NCBI GenBank assembly: GCA_011763485.2
Contig: JAANSK020265716.1
Coordinates: 1-21,737 of the forward strand
Source of the DNA: Isoetes engelmannii
Taxonomy: Eukaryota; Streptophyta; Lycopodiopsida; Isoetales; Isoetaceae
DNA: 21,737 nucleotides
Direction of reading: 5' to 3'
A model generated the notes under the pieces. It was not told the DNA's origin. It saw nothing but the letters and a program-made list of their open reading frames with translations, and did no database searches. Within the stretch, counting starts at the first letter, position 1. Each line of letters starts with the position of its first letter. Below, piece after piece: positions 1 through 10,069 of the stretch. Both the position numbers and the translations under genes were made by a program.

Positions 1-599
1 ATAACGTACATAGGCAAGACAAGAAGAACGAACCCCGCGTGGAATATTGAATACTCCAACATTAAAACAAAGTATAAGGAACTTCGGAAATGTATTTGAG
101 AAAGAAAAACATATCCGGAGCAACCCTATACCAGATAGAAAAGCACCCTATCTGAAAAACCACAGATATGACATCAAACCGAAGAAGGGAGAGGGGGACA
201 GGAAAGTTATGGAGCCAAAGAGCAAAAATAAAAGGAGCTTAAGAGAATGTCGATGAATGAAAATGAAAGAAGAGGCAGTATAAATAGGAGATGCGAGGAA
301 GGGCATCCCCATCCAAGGAATGTCAGTTCTATTGCGATAACAATAGAGATGTGGCATTACATAAAATATTACACCTTTAATTTTTACCTCAAAGCTTCTC
401 GCATTCGGCGCGAGAAGGGATCCGTACATTTAAATGAAACATAAAACTCATTAAGCTTTGCAAAGCTATCGCTAAGCGCGAGTGGCCTCAAGCTAAATTC
501 CTTTTGGTCCGAAAACTTAACAAAGAAGATTTAACAAACATAGAATGTTTATAAATAGACTCATTGACAAACTACGCTTAAATTCTACATAACATAAAA
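1..599. other. Intergenic, no recognised gene
   Basis: AT-rich sequence with two short overlapping + strand open frames (47-256, 69 codons; 247-444, 65 codons). Both are rich in Lys, Arg, Asn and Glu. Neither resembles a family I know, and neither has a convincing start context or splice pattern. They could be chance frames in purine-rich DNA or the end of a gene outside the window. I see no RNA gene or mobile-element end here. Confidence 0.5.
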
Positions 600-603
600 A
601 ACT

Positions 604-912
604 CTTAAACTTAGAATACTCTTCATTTCTAAAACAAACACAGAGAATTGGACAAAAATAAGAAATGACATGATATTTTTAAGGTCAAAATAAAACAGGA
701 ATCGATGAAATACACAGAGATAAGAAATGATTGAATATTTTTGAGTTCAAAATAAAACATAGTCAGCTTAAAGATAGAATCGAATACATAATGCACATAG
801 ATAAGAAATGACAAAACATTATTAAGTTCGAAATAAAATAGAGACAGCTTAAACATATAATTGAATAGAGAATACTCTTCATATATAACAAACACATAGA
901 ATTGCACATACA
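604..912. repeat. Degenerate tandem repeat, units about 60-80 bp
   Basis: The 11-mer ATAAGAAATGA recurs at 658, 720 and 801. Each time it is followed by a stretch like TTTTTAAGKTCAAAATAAAA. The outer flanks also match each other: AGAATACTCTTCAT occurs at 613 and 869, and ACACAGAGAATTG near 638 recurs as ACACATAGAATTG near 891. Unit spacing varies (62 and 81 bp), and the units have diverged by substitutions and small indels. A minus-strand open frame through the array is only repetitive Phe/Leu/Ser-rich translation. This is an old minisatellite-like array with no sign of function. Confidence 0.75.
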
Positions 913-930
913 AACATAGACAAAGCATCT

Positions 931-2195
931 AATCAAGTGCTTCTAATTTACTAAAGACAAGAGCATACTAACCTTTAGTTGCCGTTGGAGAGGTCTGGAT
1001 TGCACTTGTCTTGAATTGAACTCGACTACAGCTCCAGAAGCTCGGGTAGAACTCGAGAACTCAAAAAATGCTCAAATCGCTTTGGGATTTTTTAACACGG
1101 ACCGAAAATCAGCTTAGATAGGTGGGAATCAAGATGGCGCTCGAGAAATTTGGTTGGATTGCAAGATCACCATTGTTCAATAAGAATGCTCGAAATAAGA
1201 AGGTGCTCGAAAAAAAATTGTAGGCTTTAAAAAGGAACTGGAAGGAAAATGACGGTTCGAATGGTTTATATTAGAAAAGTTAATCCAACAGTGTTTATTA
1301 CATGGGTTGTACAAGATTTAATGACAAACGCCCATAGTTAAAACCTTATTATAGTCCAAATACCAGCTAATACCATTTAAAATTAAAAAGCAAATCCCGC
1401 CCCTCCAATACTGTGAAAACATATTTAAATTATAAAATCTTTTGGACCGCCTACAACTATCCCTTTCCCCTTTTAATATATTGGTGATTCAGTTCTTCAA
1501 AAAAAAGAAAAAAAAAAAAACTATCTCGTTCCCCAACTACTTTTCAAACATTGGCATGTCCTAACTACTTTTGGCATGCAGCAAGTCTTTGCTTGGCTCT
1601 ATAAGGAGAATTTTAGAGAGGGTAGATTCTGGATAGGGTAGGATTCCTGAGACGGTGGATTTCGATAGATGATGTTTTGCAGGAGCAAGTTTTGCAGATG
1701 CAGATGCAGTGTGCATACAAAATGGCGACGTGCTGATCGAGCTTCTCGATCTGCATTGTCTTTCAAAGAGGGAGGCAAAAAAATGTTGTTCTAGGTTTTT
1801 TTTCAACATTTTCTGCGAATTTTGCATACTTCTGGCATGATTTTAGAAGCTTTTTTGTAAGATCCATTATATAGTCAAGAAGACTCATCGGGTTATCATG
1901 CAGTATCATTGCTCTACAACTACGAGCACGCAAAGCTACCAGGTTACCCCTTTTCTTCTCCACCATTTATCATTTGGCCTTAAACTGTTGTTTGAGATTC
2001 CAACAATCAAACGCAGCCCTTACAGGTTTTAGGTGTTTGAGGATTCTGATCAAATATATAATACAATAGATTTTTCTCTTTCTTTCTTTTTGTTGCAACT
2101 GTATGGATCAAAGAGTTCTGGTGCCGAACTTTGTCGGTGAGGTTCAAATCCCCAGTCTTCCTTTCTTCTTCCATGCATATCCAGATATGGATATA
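931..2195. other. Intergenic, no recognised gene
   Basis: This stretch holds an A-rich homopolymer tract near 1500-1522 and two overlapping minus-strand open frames (1561-1827 and 1763-1966) of 88 and 67 codons. The second contains a plausible-looking segment (MSLLDYIMDLTKKLL), but I cannot assign it to a family or connect it to flanking exons. A GGTTCAAATCC string near 2141-2151 looks like a pol III B box, but it has no tRNA cloverleaf around it. I see nothing else that can be supported. Confidence 0.5.
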
Positions 2196-2204
2196 TGACT
2201 GATG

Positions 2205-2270
2205 GGTATGTGATGTTGATTTGGCTGCTGCATGATAGGTATTTGATGTTGATTTGGCTGGTGGCAGTAA
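2205..2270. repeat. 33-bp tandem doublet
   Basis: Two adjacent 33-bp units (2205-2237 and 2238-2270) both begin GGTAT and share TGATGTTGATTTGGCTG. They differ at a few positions, mostly in their last ten bases. This is a local tandem duplication in non-coding sequence. Confidence 0.8.
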
Positions 2271-2309
2271 GCCCAACCTTGTATTTTGGAGTTGACATAT
2301 TGTTGACTT

Positions 2310-2339
2310 TCACACTATGGTGCAATAATCATAGTGTGA
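2310..2339. repeat. Perfect 10-bp hairpin
   Basis: TCACACTATG (2310-2319) and CATAGTGTGA (2330-2339) are exact reverse complements separated by a 10-nt loop. Two TTGAC cores (the core of WRKY-type W boxes) lie just upstream, near 2292 and 2303. The hairpin is about 285 bp upstream of the CWF19-like start codon. A regulatory role is possible but not shown. Confidence 0.6.
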
Positions 2340-2425
2340 CGTGTAAATTGGGGTTTGACCCTATCTTGATTTTGGAGGGACGGCTGTGATTGCTCAATAT
2401 GGAATATTCCATAAAGCAACGATCA

Positions 2426-2459
2426 GGATCTAGCGATTATATGGATCTAGCGATTATAT
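2426..2459. repeat. 17-bp tandem doublet
   Basis: GGATCTAGCGATTATAT occurs twice in direct contact (2426-2442 and 2443-2459). It is followed by a smaller duplication of ATGCTGCAAAA. This is probably slippage in the upstream region of the CWF19-like gene. Confidence 0.85.
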
Positions 2460-2622
2460 GCTGCAAAAATATGCTGCAAAATGGGTAAATGTGGGCTATT
2501 AGACTAAAAGGTAAACATTAAGCAATCCAGGGCAAAAAGTGGGCCACTGAAATTGAAGGTGGAAGAAGGGCAAGTTTACATTGCAATTGGGTTTTTGTTA
2601 CGAGGGCGGGAAATTGGCGACG

Positions 2623-5474
2623 ATGTTGAATTCAATTTGTTTCATACCCAGGGATTCTGTCGTCGGGGCATCCACTGAAGATGGAGATGTAAGAGCAGTT
2701 CATTTGTTTCTTGTTTTCTGACCATGCATCATTCCACTTACATATTCTACAAACACTGTGCGGTGAAGCAGGAAAAAACTTCCAATAAGAAGAGAAAACA
2801 CAAAAGTGGACGTGGTGACTCGAGAAGGGATGCTGGCCTTGATTGGATGGTAAATGCTCCTGAAAGATCCGCTCAAGTTGTTACACAAGAGCCACCAGAG
2901 GAGATTCCGACTTCGCAACTTGAGGTTTGTTTTGGTAAATTTGGGAGAAGCTTGAACATCATGACCATCGATATCTTAAATTGCAAATTCATTCCCTTTT
3001 ATCAGGAGGGAACACATCCAAGGGAATTGAATCCTTATTTGAAGAATGAGGGGAATGTTTCCCCATCTGAAGTTCAGACAAGACATCCTATTCCACCGAC
3101 TGCGGGGGTCGGTGATGGCGGTGCAAGTTGGCGCCTCAAGGCATTGAAGAGGGCACAAGAACAGGCAGTGCGTAAAGGAAGAAGGCTGAACGAGGTGAGT
3201 AACATAGCTTAGTGTCATTTCATGCCTTTAGTATTGCATTATTTCACATTACAGCGTCATTGTCATTTATCCTTAGATTTGCATGCTTAATGGTATTGAG
3301 GGAACTGGATCCAGGCACAGAAAATGAGAACTGAGGTATAAGAACATTAAATGTGATGCATGAATGTTCGCATGTCATAAATAGCTTGCATTTGTTTTCT
3401 GTGCCACAATGTATAATATTACAAAAACGCCCTTAATTTACCCACTTTCTCTACCATGTTGGTAAAGTAGGCCAGTTATGGGCAAATTTATTTTCTTTGT
3501 TTCCAGGTTTGGTTCCTTATTACTTTCCCATTAATGCAGGTTGTTGAAGAGCGTTGGAGCTCATTAGCATGTATTGCTTCTAGTGTTTCATCTGAAAGAG
3601 CTGCACATGCAAATGCTCATTTTCATGCTATGCGTGATAGAAGGCAAACACGTCAAGCTGAATTACAAGAACGGGATTTGGCACGTCTGTCTGGTTCCCA
3701 ATCCCCTGATAAAGAAGCGGGAACTGACAGGCATGCCATGAAAATGAAAGAACCACGTCTTAATGATGCATTGCGTTGGAAAACTAAGCAACGAGATAGA
3801 GTTGAAAAAATGCGTCCAGAAGATCATGCTTTTTTAAAGACTGCCTTGTCTACTTGCAATAGATATGAGAGTGACGGAAGCTTCTTAAAGAAGTTTAGTG
3901 TTGAACAGGAAAGTAACATGCAGCAAATGCATGATGTTGGTGGGAGTGCTAATGTGAGAAACGACAAGGTCACTAGTAAAGAACAAGTTCGTAAAGACAG
4001 CACATCGGCTGAACAACCATTGAACTCAAATCAGATTGCTGCTAGAGCTATGAAGCTGCGGTTAGCTGCCAAACTTGAAGAGGCAGAGGGATTAATGGTA
4101 TCTCTTAGTTTCTATTGGAGAGTATATCTCAAGGTGTTTAATATATAGCTGATTTTATGCTGTAAATTTCTATCATCGTTCCTGTTACAGAAGCAATGCA
4201 AGAGTTTAACACTGGAGGAACCTAAACTAGCAGAAGAAAACAATATCACAGAAACTGTAGGAAGGTACTAATCTTAAATTTTTAAAGGCTTCTTTGTTAG
4301 GATACACAGCTGATGGGTACTTTATTTATTCAGGCATAGCCAGCATGGATCTACTATTAAACGAGTGGTTGCACAAGGAAACTATAAAGCTGAAAATCAA
4401 AGCTTAGATGAGCATTTGGCTTCCAAAATTAGCCGTAATAAAAAATATAAGAGTTCATTAAGTGTGGATGATGAATACGATTTTGATAGGGACACGGGGG
4501 TTGGACATATTTCAAGAAACCAGAAAAAGGGAGAGAAGTTAAAGGGAGATAACAGGGAAGCATCTGAGTACAAACGTATAGTCACACAACAGGAAAGGTG
4601 TCAATATTGTTTTGAAAATTCTTCAAGGCCCAGGTACCTTGTAATTGCAACCGGTAAGCATGCATATCTAATGCTGCCACCACATTCTCCACTTGTTTTT
4701 GGGCATTGCTACATTGTTCCAATGCAGGTATGTTAAAAAATGATTTTTTTCCTTTGTTTGGTTGAATTATCTTAGTATTATAGGCTGTAAATTGGGTTTT
4801 CAGCACGAAGGGTCGACTCGAAATATGGATGATAATGTCTGGGATGACATATGAAATTTCAAGAAGTGCCTGGTTAACATGTTCAAGACACAAGATAAAG
4901 ATGTTATTTTCATGGAAACGGTAATGGGATTGGCACGGCAGAAGAGACATTGTTTGGTTGAGTGCATTCCAGTACCACCTGATGCTGCAAAAGAAGCTCC
5001 ACTCTATTTTAAAAACGTTAGGGATGACTTTGGGTGGTTGTTAACTTTCCTTTGTGTAAAACCTCACCCATAAATATTGTTGGAATTGAGCAAAATTTTT
5101 CAAAAAATTGCCAGCTCTGAGATATACTTTTGTTTCTTATGCAGGGAATTGATGAGGCGGAAGATGAATGGAGTCAGCATAATGCAAAAAAGCTGATTGA
5201 TACAAGGGGTAAAATCTTGCGGGCATGCATTCCTAAAAACTTTCCCTACTTTCATGTTGAATTTGGGATACAAGGAGGGTTTTGCCACGTAATTGAGGAC
5301 GAATCCACGTTTTGTGGCCAATTCGGTAGAGACATACTAATTGGTCTGCTTGAGCTTCCTGGAGAAGAAATGCATCAGAACCGGAGGCATGAATCTCAAG
5401 AGAAGCAAATGGAAGATATAAGAAAGTTTTCAAAGATGTGGGATCCATTTGATTGGACAAAAATGCTGGAGTAG
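2623..5474 (+). CDS. CWF19-like spliceosome protein (CwfJ domains), one in-frame stop
   Basis: This is a plant homologue of Cwf19/CWF19L2, a nuclear factor of the late and post-catalytic spliceosome (intron-lariat complex). Eight exons splice in phase at GT-AG sites: 2623-2688, 2772-2924, 3006-3194, 3540-4097, 4191-4264, 4334-4727, 4804-5016 and 5145-5474. Ignoring the internal stop this gives about 658 residues, close to the length I recall for plant homologues. The start is supported by MLNSICFIPRD, matching the conserved N-terminus (FIPRD). The middle carries NPRELNPYL, VGDGGASWRLKALKRAQEQ and VVEERW, all typical of the family. CwfJ C-terminal domain 1 begins near residue 434 (ERCQYCFENS) and holds the HIT-like HCYIVPMQH segment. 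Domain 2 spans about 550-658 (DEAEDEW, FPYFHVEFG, ending PFDWTKML). Codon 495 (4852-4854) is TGA where relatives have Arg in an IRNFKKCL context. All sequence after it stays open and conserved, so this is a recent nonsense allele, a young pseudogene or a base-call error. Confidence 0.88.
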
Positions 5475-5682
5475 ATTCCGATGTCAAGAAAAATGATATA
5501 TGCTGCAGCAAATGTAAATCGATAGTCTAGAATTTGACCTCTACGGCATTGATGCCGTTGCATTGACCATTAGCTTAACCTACAACTGGGCTAATCTAGA
5601 CATATTGTCTTGTGCTCATTTGAACTCCCTCAAGTATAAGGACAGTCTACTTCCAATTAATGATGGTGATTATTTTTTCTAG

Positions 5683-6088
5683 CTACTTCATTGATTCAAA
5701 GCCTAACTGCTCCACTCAAGGGTCCTGAACTTTATGAAAACATTTCTTACTGTCATTGGATGTTTGCTGCAAAAGTTGGAACTATCAAAGAAGTTACCTA
5801 CCTGCGTTTTCCCTGTTATCGACGGTATCATAAAGTGCACACATCTTTGAAAAAAAACCGAAGACATAGAAAATGCAAATTTGGGCACGTTCCTGATAGA
5901 ATGGGGTACGTGGATGGTGAGCTTGTTTCATTTTACTACGGGGAATTTATTTGTAATTTTGTGACCATGAGTGTTTGTTTATGCTTCATTCCTTATAACA
6001 TTCCCTTCTTTATTTTGGATCTGAATTATCTTGCTCGTCTGTTTCGCAGGATTTGTGTCTATGAATATAACTATTTCATTGCAGTATT
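5683..6088 (+). other. Unidentified exon-like pieces downstream of CWF19-like gene
   Basis: An acceptor (TTTTTTCTAG, ending 5682) opens a frame that runs to a good donor (GTGAGC at 5917). It rejoins in phase at a GTTTCGCAG acceptor (6050) and reads to TAA at 6086-6088. The translation is basic in the middle (YRRYHKVHTSLKKNRRHRK) and contains CHWMFAAKVG. I do not recognise it. A second open stretch at about 5518-5682 ends where this exon begins. These could be 5' exons of the gene ending at 8361, an untranslated relic or a decayed gene. The pairing of splice sites is my inference. Confidence 0.3.
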
Positions 6089-6176
6089 AAGGATCCATTG
6101 ATGAGGGGTTTAGCAAAAGATTAAAGAGTTTGTCCTGATTGAGAATAAGGTTCAGTAGGAAATGTTTTTTCTTCTT

Positions 6177-6640
6177 TTAGCACTTTTGCACACCAATCCG
6201 AGCGCAGACTGTCCTGCACTCTGAGGCTATCCACGTTGCAGCCAGGTGGGTATTTTTACAACGTGAATCATGTTTTAACCCTTTGATCACATCTATGGAC
6301 ATGAAAATTAGAGAAAATTCCAAGTCCGTTATGCGAGCAGAAAGGTATCTTCGCTTCCATTTGCTTCTACTGCTGCATGCACCAATGCGTTTGTTAGTAT
6401 TAGTCGTGCATTGCATATTAAAAAGCTTCTTCTGATGCAACCGATGCAAGCTACCAAGGACCCGATCTCGTGTAAGTTGCTCATCTTCTTTTGTTTTCCC
6501 CTTTGTTTATGTCATATTTTTCTTGTATAAATTGCAGTTTGTTGTTGCTTTTACAGAGAATTAGATGAAGATATTCAGAAACAATTAGAAGCAATTTCAC
6601 AAATTTTTGTACACTCGTGGAATCGATAGAAAACTTGGTA
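6177..6640 (+). other. Possible further exons of the same unidentified gene
   Basis: Several short open stretches are bounded by plausible splice sites. One near 6310-6471 includes LPFASTAACTNAF and ends at a GTAAGT donor (6472). Another, from an acceptor at 6556 to a GTAAGT donor at 6638, contains ELDEDIQKQLEAISQIF but also an in-frame stop in that reading. The phases of these pieces do not join cleanly to each other or to the exon at 6885. Either the gene is damaged here or the true splice sites differ from those I picked. No family was recognised. Confidence 0.25.
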
Positions 6641-6884
6641 AGTTTCTCATGAAGAGCATAGAAAGTTTCACTAAGAAAGAATGATGCTATTAGCTACCTA
6701 AGAGTAGGTTGCCTTAACCTTGCAATGAAAAATTCGGCGGACCACAAACTGGCATATTGATCCAAATGAGTTGCCATGACAAAATGCTCATTTCTCACAC
6801 ACTTTCCTCCCCTGTTCCAAATTAGATCGTCTGTTTTTGCAAGTTGGTGCGTAAGTACTTTAACCTCTTTGGGCATATTTGCAG

Positions 6885-8361
6885 GTTGAAATGGCAGAGT
6901 TACCATTATCCTGCAAGAATGGAGCAAGGGGTTTTGGCACCGCTACAGACTCTGATGTATTAGCGACAAAAAGCATGTCTTATTATCATTGCCAGGGATT
7001 TTCTTTAGGCTCAAAGATTTTGACTGTGAAAGTGCGTATTTTATTCAAGCAGGAGATTTTTTTTTGCCCTTTTCTCATATATGGTACCTGCCTGCTATTA
7101 CCCTGGAAAAGGCTCCAAAGCTGTTTAGGTGAAGTTCTAACTGCAATGTTCCCCCTCAGTTTTCCTCTGTTGTCAATACTTTAACTTTTAGAATCCTCAT
7201 CTTTCCCATCACCATCCCTCAAGTTTTCTAGGGCGGTGTCGTCTGTGGCAAAACCCGACCAGAGGTCTCCAAGGAATTTTCTTGTTGCGACTCTAAAAGA
7301 ACAGGTTTTATTTTCTGCCCTATTAAAATTGTTCTTATGCTTTCACAATTTTTTGTTTATATCCAGCAAGAAAAGTTCCTGCGCAGTTTCATTGTATCTT
7401 ATGGGAAAGCTCTTCTTCACTTCAAGTTTGTATTTTGTGCAGTCTGTGCATGTTAGGTAGGCTTTGTTATGAGATGTCCAATCTCCCTGTTTGCTTTTCT
7501 TGTTTATAATGCATTCCTTGCCTGAATGAATGGATTTCTTTTTGGATATTTTCTTGGCATTGTCTTGTATGGAACATGGCAGAATATGCATGCAACTTGA
7601 AGCTGAATGAGAAAGTTGTCTCTATATGAAATTAGCACAACGGTTCGAATGGCTCTAAGGCTAAGTTTAGCTTTATAGGTCCAGCAGGGGGAGTCCTTCG
7701 CATGTTGCAGCTTGCTGCAGAAGACTCTGCATTAATGGAATGCAAATGGTAAGAGCTTTATGCTAGTCTTGTATGTTCAAGTTTAATTGTCCCATAGTTT
7801 AATTGCCCTAAGAAGCCCGAGCTCAGCAAGAGCAAGAGTTAATTTAGCTATGTTCTTATTGGTTGCTCCTATAAGCCATCATGGTTTCATAATTTAGTTT
7901 CTTCTTCATAACTTAGTCTTTCCATCATTTTGTGCCATGTAGTTTTTTAGGCATTTGAGACTCTTTTGGAGATGTCATATGATTTTTGGGGTTGGTATGA
8001 AAGGGCAAGAATTCATCAATGTAACAAAATGAAAAAGTGGTATAACAGAACCAATCTTAAGTCTGGATGATGAAATATTTTTGCCATGGCCTGAAAGCAA
8101 GATTGAAGGATCTTAGTCTAGCCGACTGTTGGATTGCTTACCAAGCCCTAGAAATGTTGTTATAGTCACCTGCATTCTAGAAGTTACTTGCCTAACAAAA
8201 AAAATGAAATTTCTAACTAAATGCAAATTTGGTTAAATTTTTCAAATGTTTCTGCGTAGGATGTAAATTGATGAATGGCTTGGATGATTTATTTATTTAG
8301 GTTTGATGAAATTGAGAATAAGATAGTGCTATTTTTAAAATCCCGTGGCTATAGCGTCTGA
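6885..8361 (+). CDS. Unidentified gene, four phase-consistent 3' exons
   Basis: Four exons can be joined without breaking frame: 6885-7031 (donor GTGCGT), 7224-7304, 7636-7748 (donor GTAAGA) and 8301-8361. They end at TGA 8359-8361. The last junction splits a Trp codon (TG|G) exactly, which supports a real intron of 552 bp. The C-terminal part includes SFIGPAGGVLRMLQLAAED, then EIENKIVLFLKSRGYSV at the end, an amphipathic helix-like tail. I do not recognise the protein. The exon at 6885 also has a second open frame with WLKWQSYHYPARMEQG, so the reading there is uncertain. The start of the gene is not found; pieces at 5.6-6.6 kb may belong to it. The annotation rests on splice signals and open frames only. 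Confidence 0.4.
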
Positions 8362-9455
8362 AGCACAAGATGGTACTATGTGCCTCGAAATTAGTTTGTT
8401 TATGTTTATTGTTTTTATGGAAATGAAAGCTTAGTATCACCAAACACACGTTTCAGATCACATTGAGGGCTAACAGCAAGTTTGTTAGTAATCCTCACCA
8501 TCATTTCCCTAACTTGCATGTATGCTAGCTGTGCCATAATTGGCTTTTTCAAATTCTGCTGTATAAAATAAAGCATGGCGCCCATTTTACCAGCTTGTGA
8601 ATACCTAGGATAGACCAGCTCCAAGTGATATCTGAGTTATATTTGCAGTCTCTGGATATGAGTTATATCTCGATCACCACCATCTCTATATCTCATATCT
8701 GAGTTATATTTGCAGTCTTCAAGTTCATGCTGCATAAGGCCGCTTGTTTCTTCCGCGTTAGAAATTTTGACTATGAACCATGAGGCTGAATATCTTCCAA
8801 TTTAGAAGAGACAAAACGTATCTCGGCTCGGCCCGGGTCCTTGAAGTGATCAAGTTGTTTACGTCGTCTTCTTTCTCAGATGGTAAAAGATGGTAAAGAT
8901 TCATTCTTTGTGGGAACTCCAATCTAAGTGCAAATCTAAGTCCAATCTAAACAGTCCAAACATATGAGCATTGAATTTCTTGCTCATTATAAACATGTTC
9001 TAATGATAGTTGCCGAAAATAGGAAGAGACAACTTCTATACGCCGGATGAAACAACTAACAAAAGAAAAAGAAAGAGTATAGCATAAGATTGAGATTGGA
9101 GGGCGGAATGGAGGGATGGGTGCTAGGGTAAGAGCGCCTAGGTGAGCAGTACGGACATTGGAGAGAGAGATGGCAGTGATAGATAGTACAGCAAGTAGAA
9201 AGATGGTAGGGACAGATCTAGGGCCATCTGGTGGCCAAGTGAAATTGGACAAGGGACTTAGATCGCACGATTGGAAATCTAAGGAATGATTTAAAGGGCA
9301 GATGAATGGGTATTTTGGGTATTTCCATAGGCTGTCACATCAAGAGCAAAAAGAACTGATTGGGATAGTATGAGCCCGCCCTGTTAGGGGATGAAGAAGA
9401 GGACAAACAGAGTAAAAAACAATTCTTTGTTTTTGGAGACTTCCTAATCCCGACA
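8362..9455. other. Intergenic, no recognised gene
   Basis: No gene recognised. Minus-strand open frames at 8415-8624 and 8947-9252 look protein-like in places (for example MGAMLYFIQQNLKKP in the first) but match no family I know. They could be decayed transposon or gene remnants. A 24-bp direct repeat lies at 8628-8718 and is listed separately. The last about 150 bp run straight into the DUF4283-type ORF and may be its 5' leader. Confidence 0.45.
8628..8718. repeat. 24-bp direct repeat pair
   Basis: An identical 24-bp string beginning ATATCTGAGTTATATTTGCA occurs at 8628-8651 and 8695-8718, 67 bp apart. The spacer contains further GAGTTATATCT and ATATCTCATATC echoes, so the block looks like a decayed local tandem duplication. 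Confidence 0.8.
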
Positions 9456-10051
9456 ATGGCGGATGGTGGTGTTCGAGATAGACGTCAAACCAGGCTCCAA
9501 TCTCTCCACCCAGTGCAGATGCAGTCTTATGTGGTGCAGCCAATCTTGGACCAGATCAACAAAGAACAAAGGAACCTGCTGAAGAAGCAAGAGAACAGAA
9601 CAAAACCAGAGTTCAGAGGTATTCCTACTCTAAAACATCAATTTGTTCATGATAGATTGAGTGAATTAGAGAACAGGGCCGTCATTGGATGCATTAGACA
9701 TGAACGGGTTAAGCTCAGCTCAATTCGAAATGAACTTAACAAAATGAATAAAAATTTGAGTATTAATGGCCTGTATTGGCTAGATTTCCCATTCTTTGTG
9801 GTTGAATGTGGAAACAAAGACTCGGTTCAGTTCTTATTAAGGCCAATACCCAATTCTACTTCCAGAAGTGGAATGTCAAATTCGATCCCCAAAACCTGGA
9901 AATACTTTTCCACCCTGCAACTTGCTCTTTGCAAGGTCTAAGTCCCATTTACTGGCATGAGGATATTTTTAAGCAGCTGTTCAAAAGTGTTGGGGAATAC
10001 ATTGGATGGGAGCCAGTCCTGGAAAGAGCTCCAAAAGTCTGGGTCAACTAG
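9456..10051 (+). mobile_element. Broken retroelement ORF1 with DUF4283-type domain
   Basis: The open frame begins MADGGVRDRRQTR and continues with a Lys/Gln/Glu-rich region and then a DUF4283-like domain. Recognisable landmarks are ENRAVIGCIRHE, a FFVVECGNKDS strand, a KWNVKFDP turn and the family's GLSPIYWHEDIFKQL segment with GEYIGWEP. In plants this domain usually belongs to ORF1/gag of LINE retrotransposons, often ahead of a zinc knuckle; some related proteins occur elsewhere. The domain is spread over two overlapping frames, so about one break is present, and nothing after PKVWV is intact. No endonuclease or reverse transcriptase in the same orientation follows directly. Copy A of the large repeat begins about 120 bp downstream and may have truncated it. 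Confidence 0.6.
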
Positions 10052-10069
10052 ATATTTTAGATAAAATCC

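Noticed and set aside
629-928. Minus-strand open frame of 99 codons
   Set aside because: It is the translation of the degenerate tandem array, repetitive Phe/Leu/Ser-rich, without a protein-like pattern.
2141-2151. tRNA or SINE B box (GGTTCAAATCC)
   Set aside because: No T-stem pairing, no acceptor or anticodon stem and no good A box at the right distance. It is not called as a tRNA or SINE.
4852-4854. TGA read as selenocysteine or corrected by RNA editing
   Set aside because: Land plants lack selenocysteine insertion for nuclear mRNAs, and C/U editing in plants is organellar. A mutation or base error is simpler.
6694-6927. Minus-strand frame reading LTHQLAKTDDLIWNRGG
   Set aside because: It looks protein-like in part but overlaps the plus-strand exon with good splice sites, and it matches no family I know. 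It is kept only as a possible shadow.
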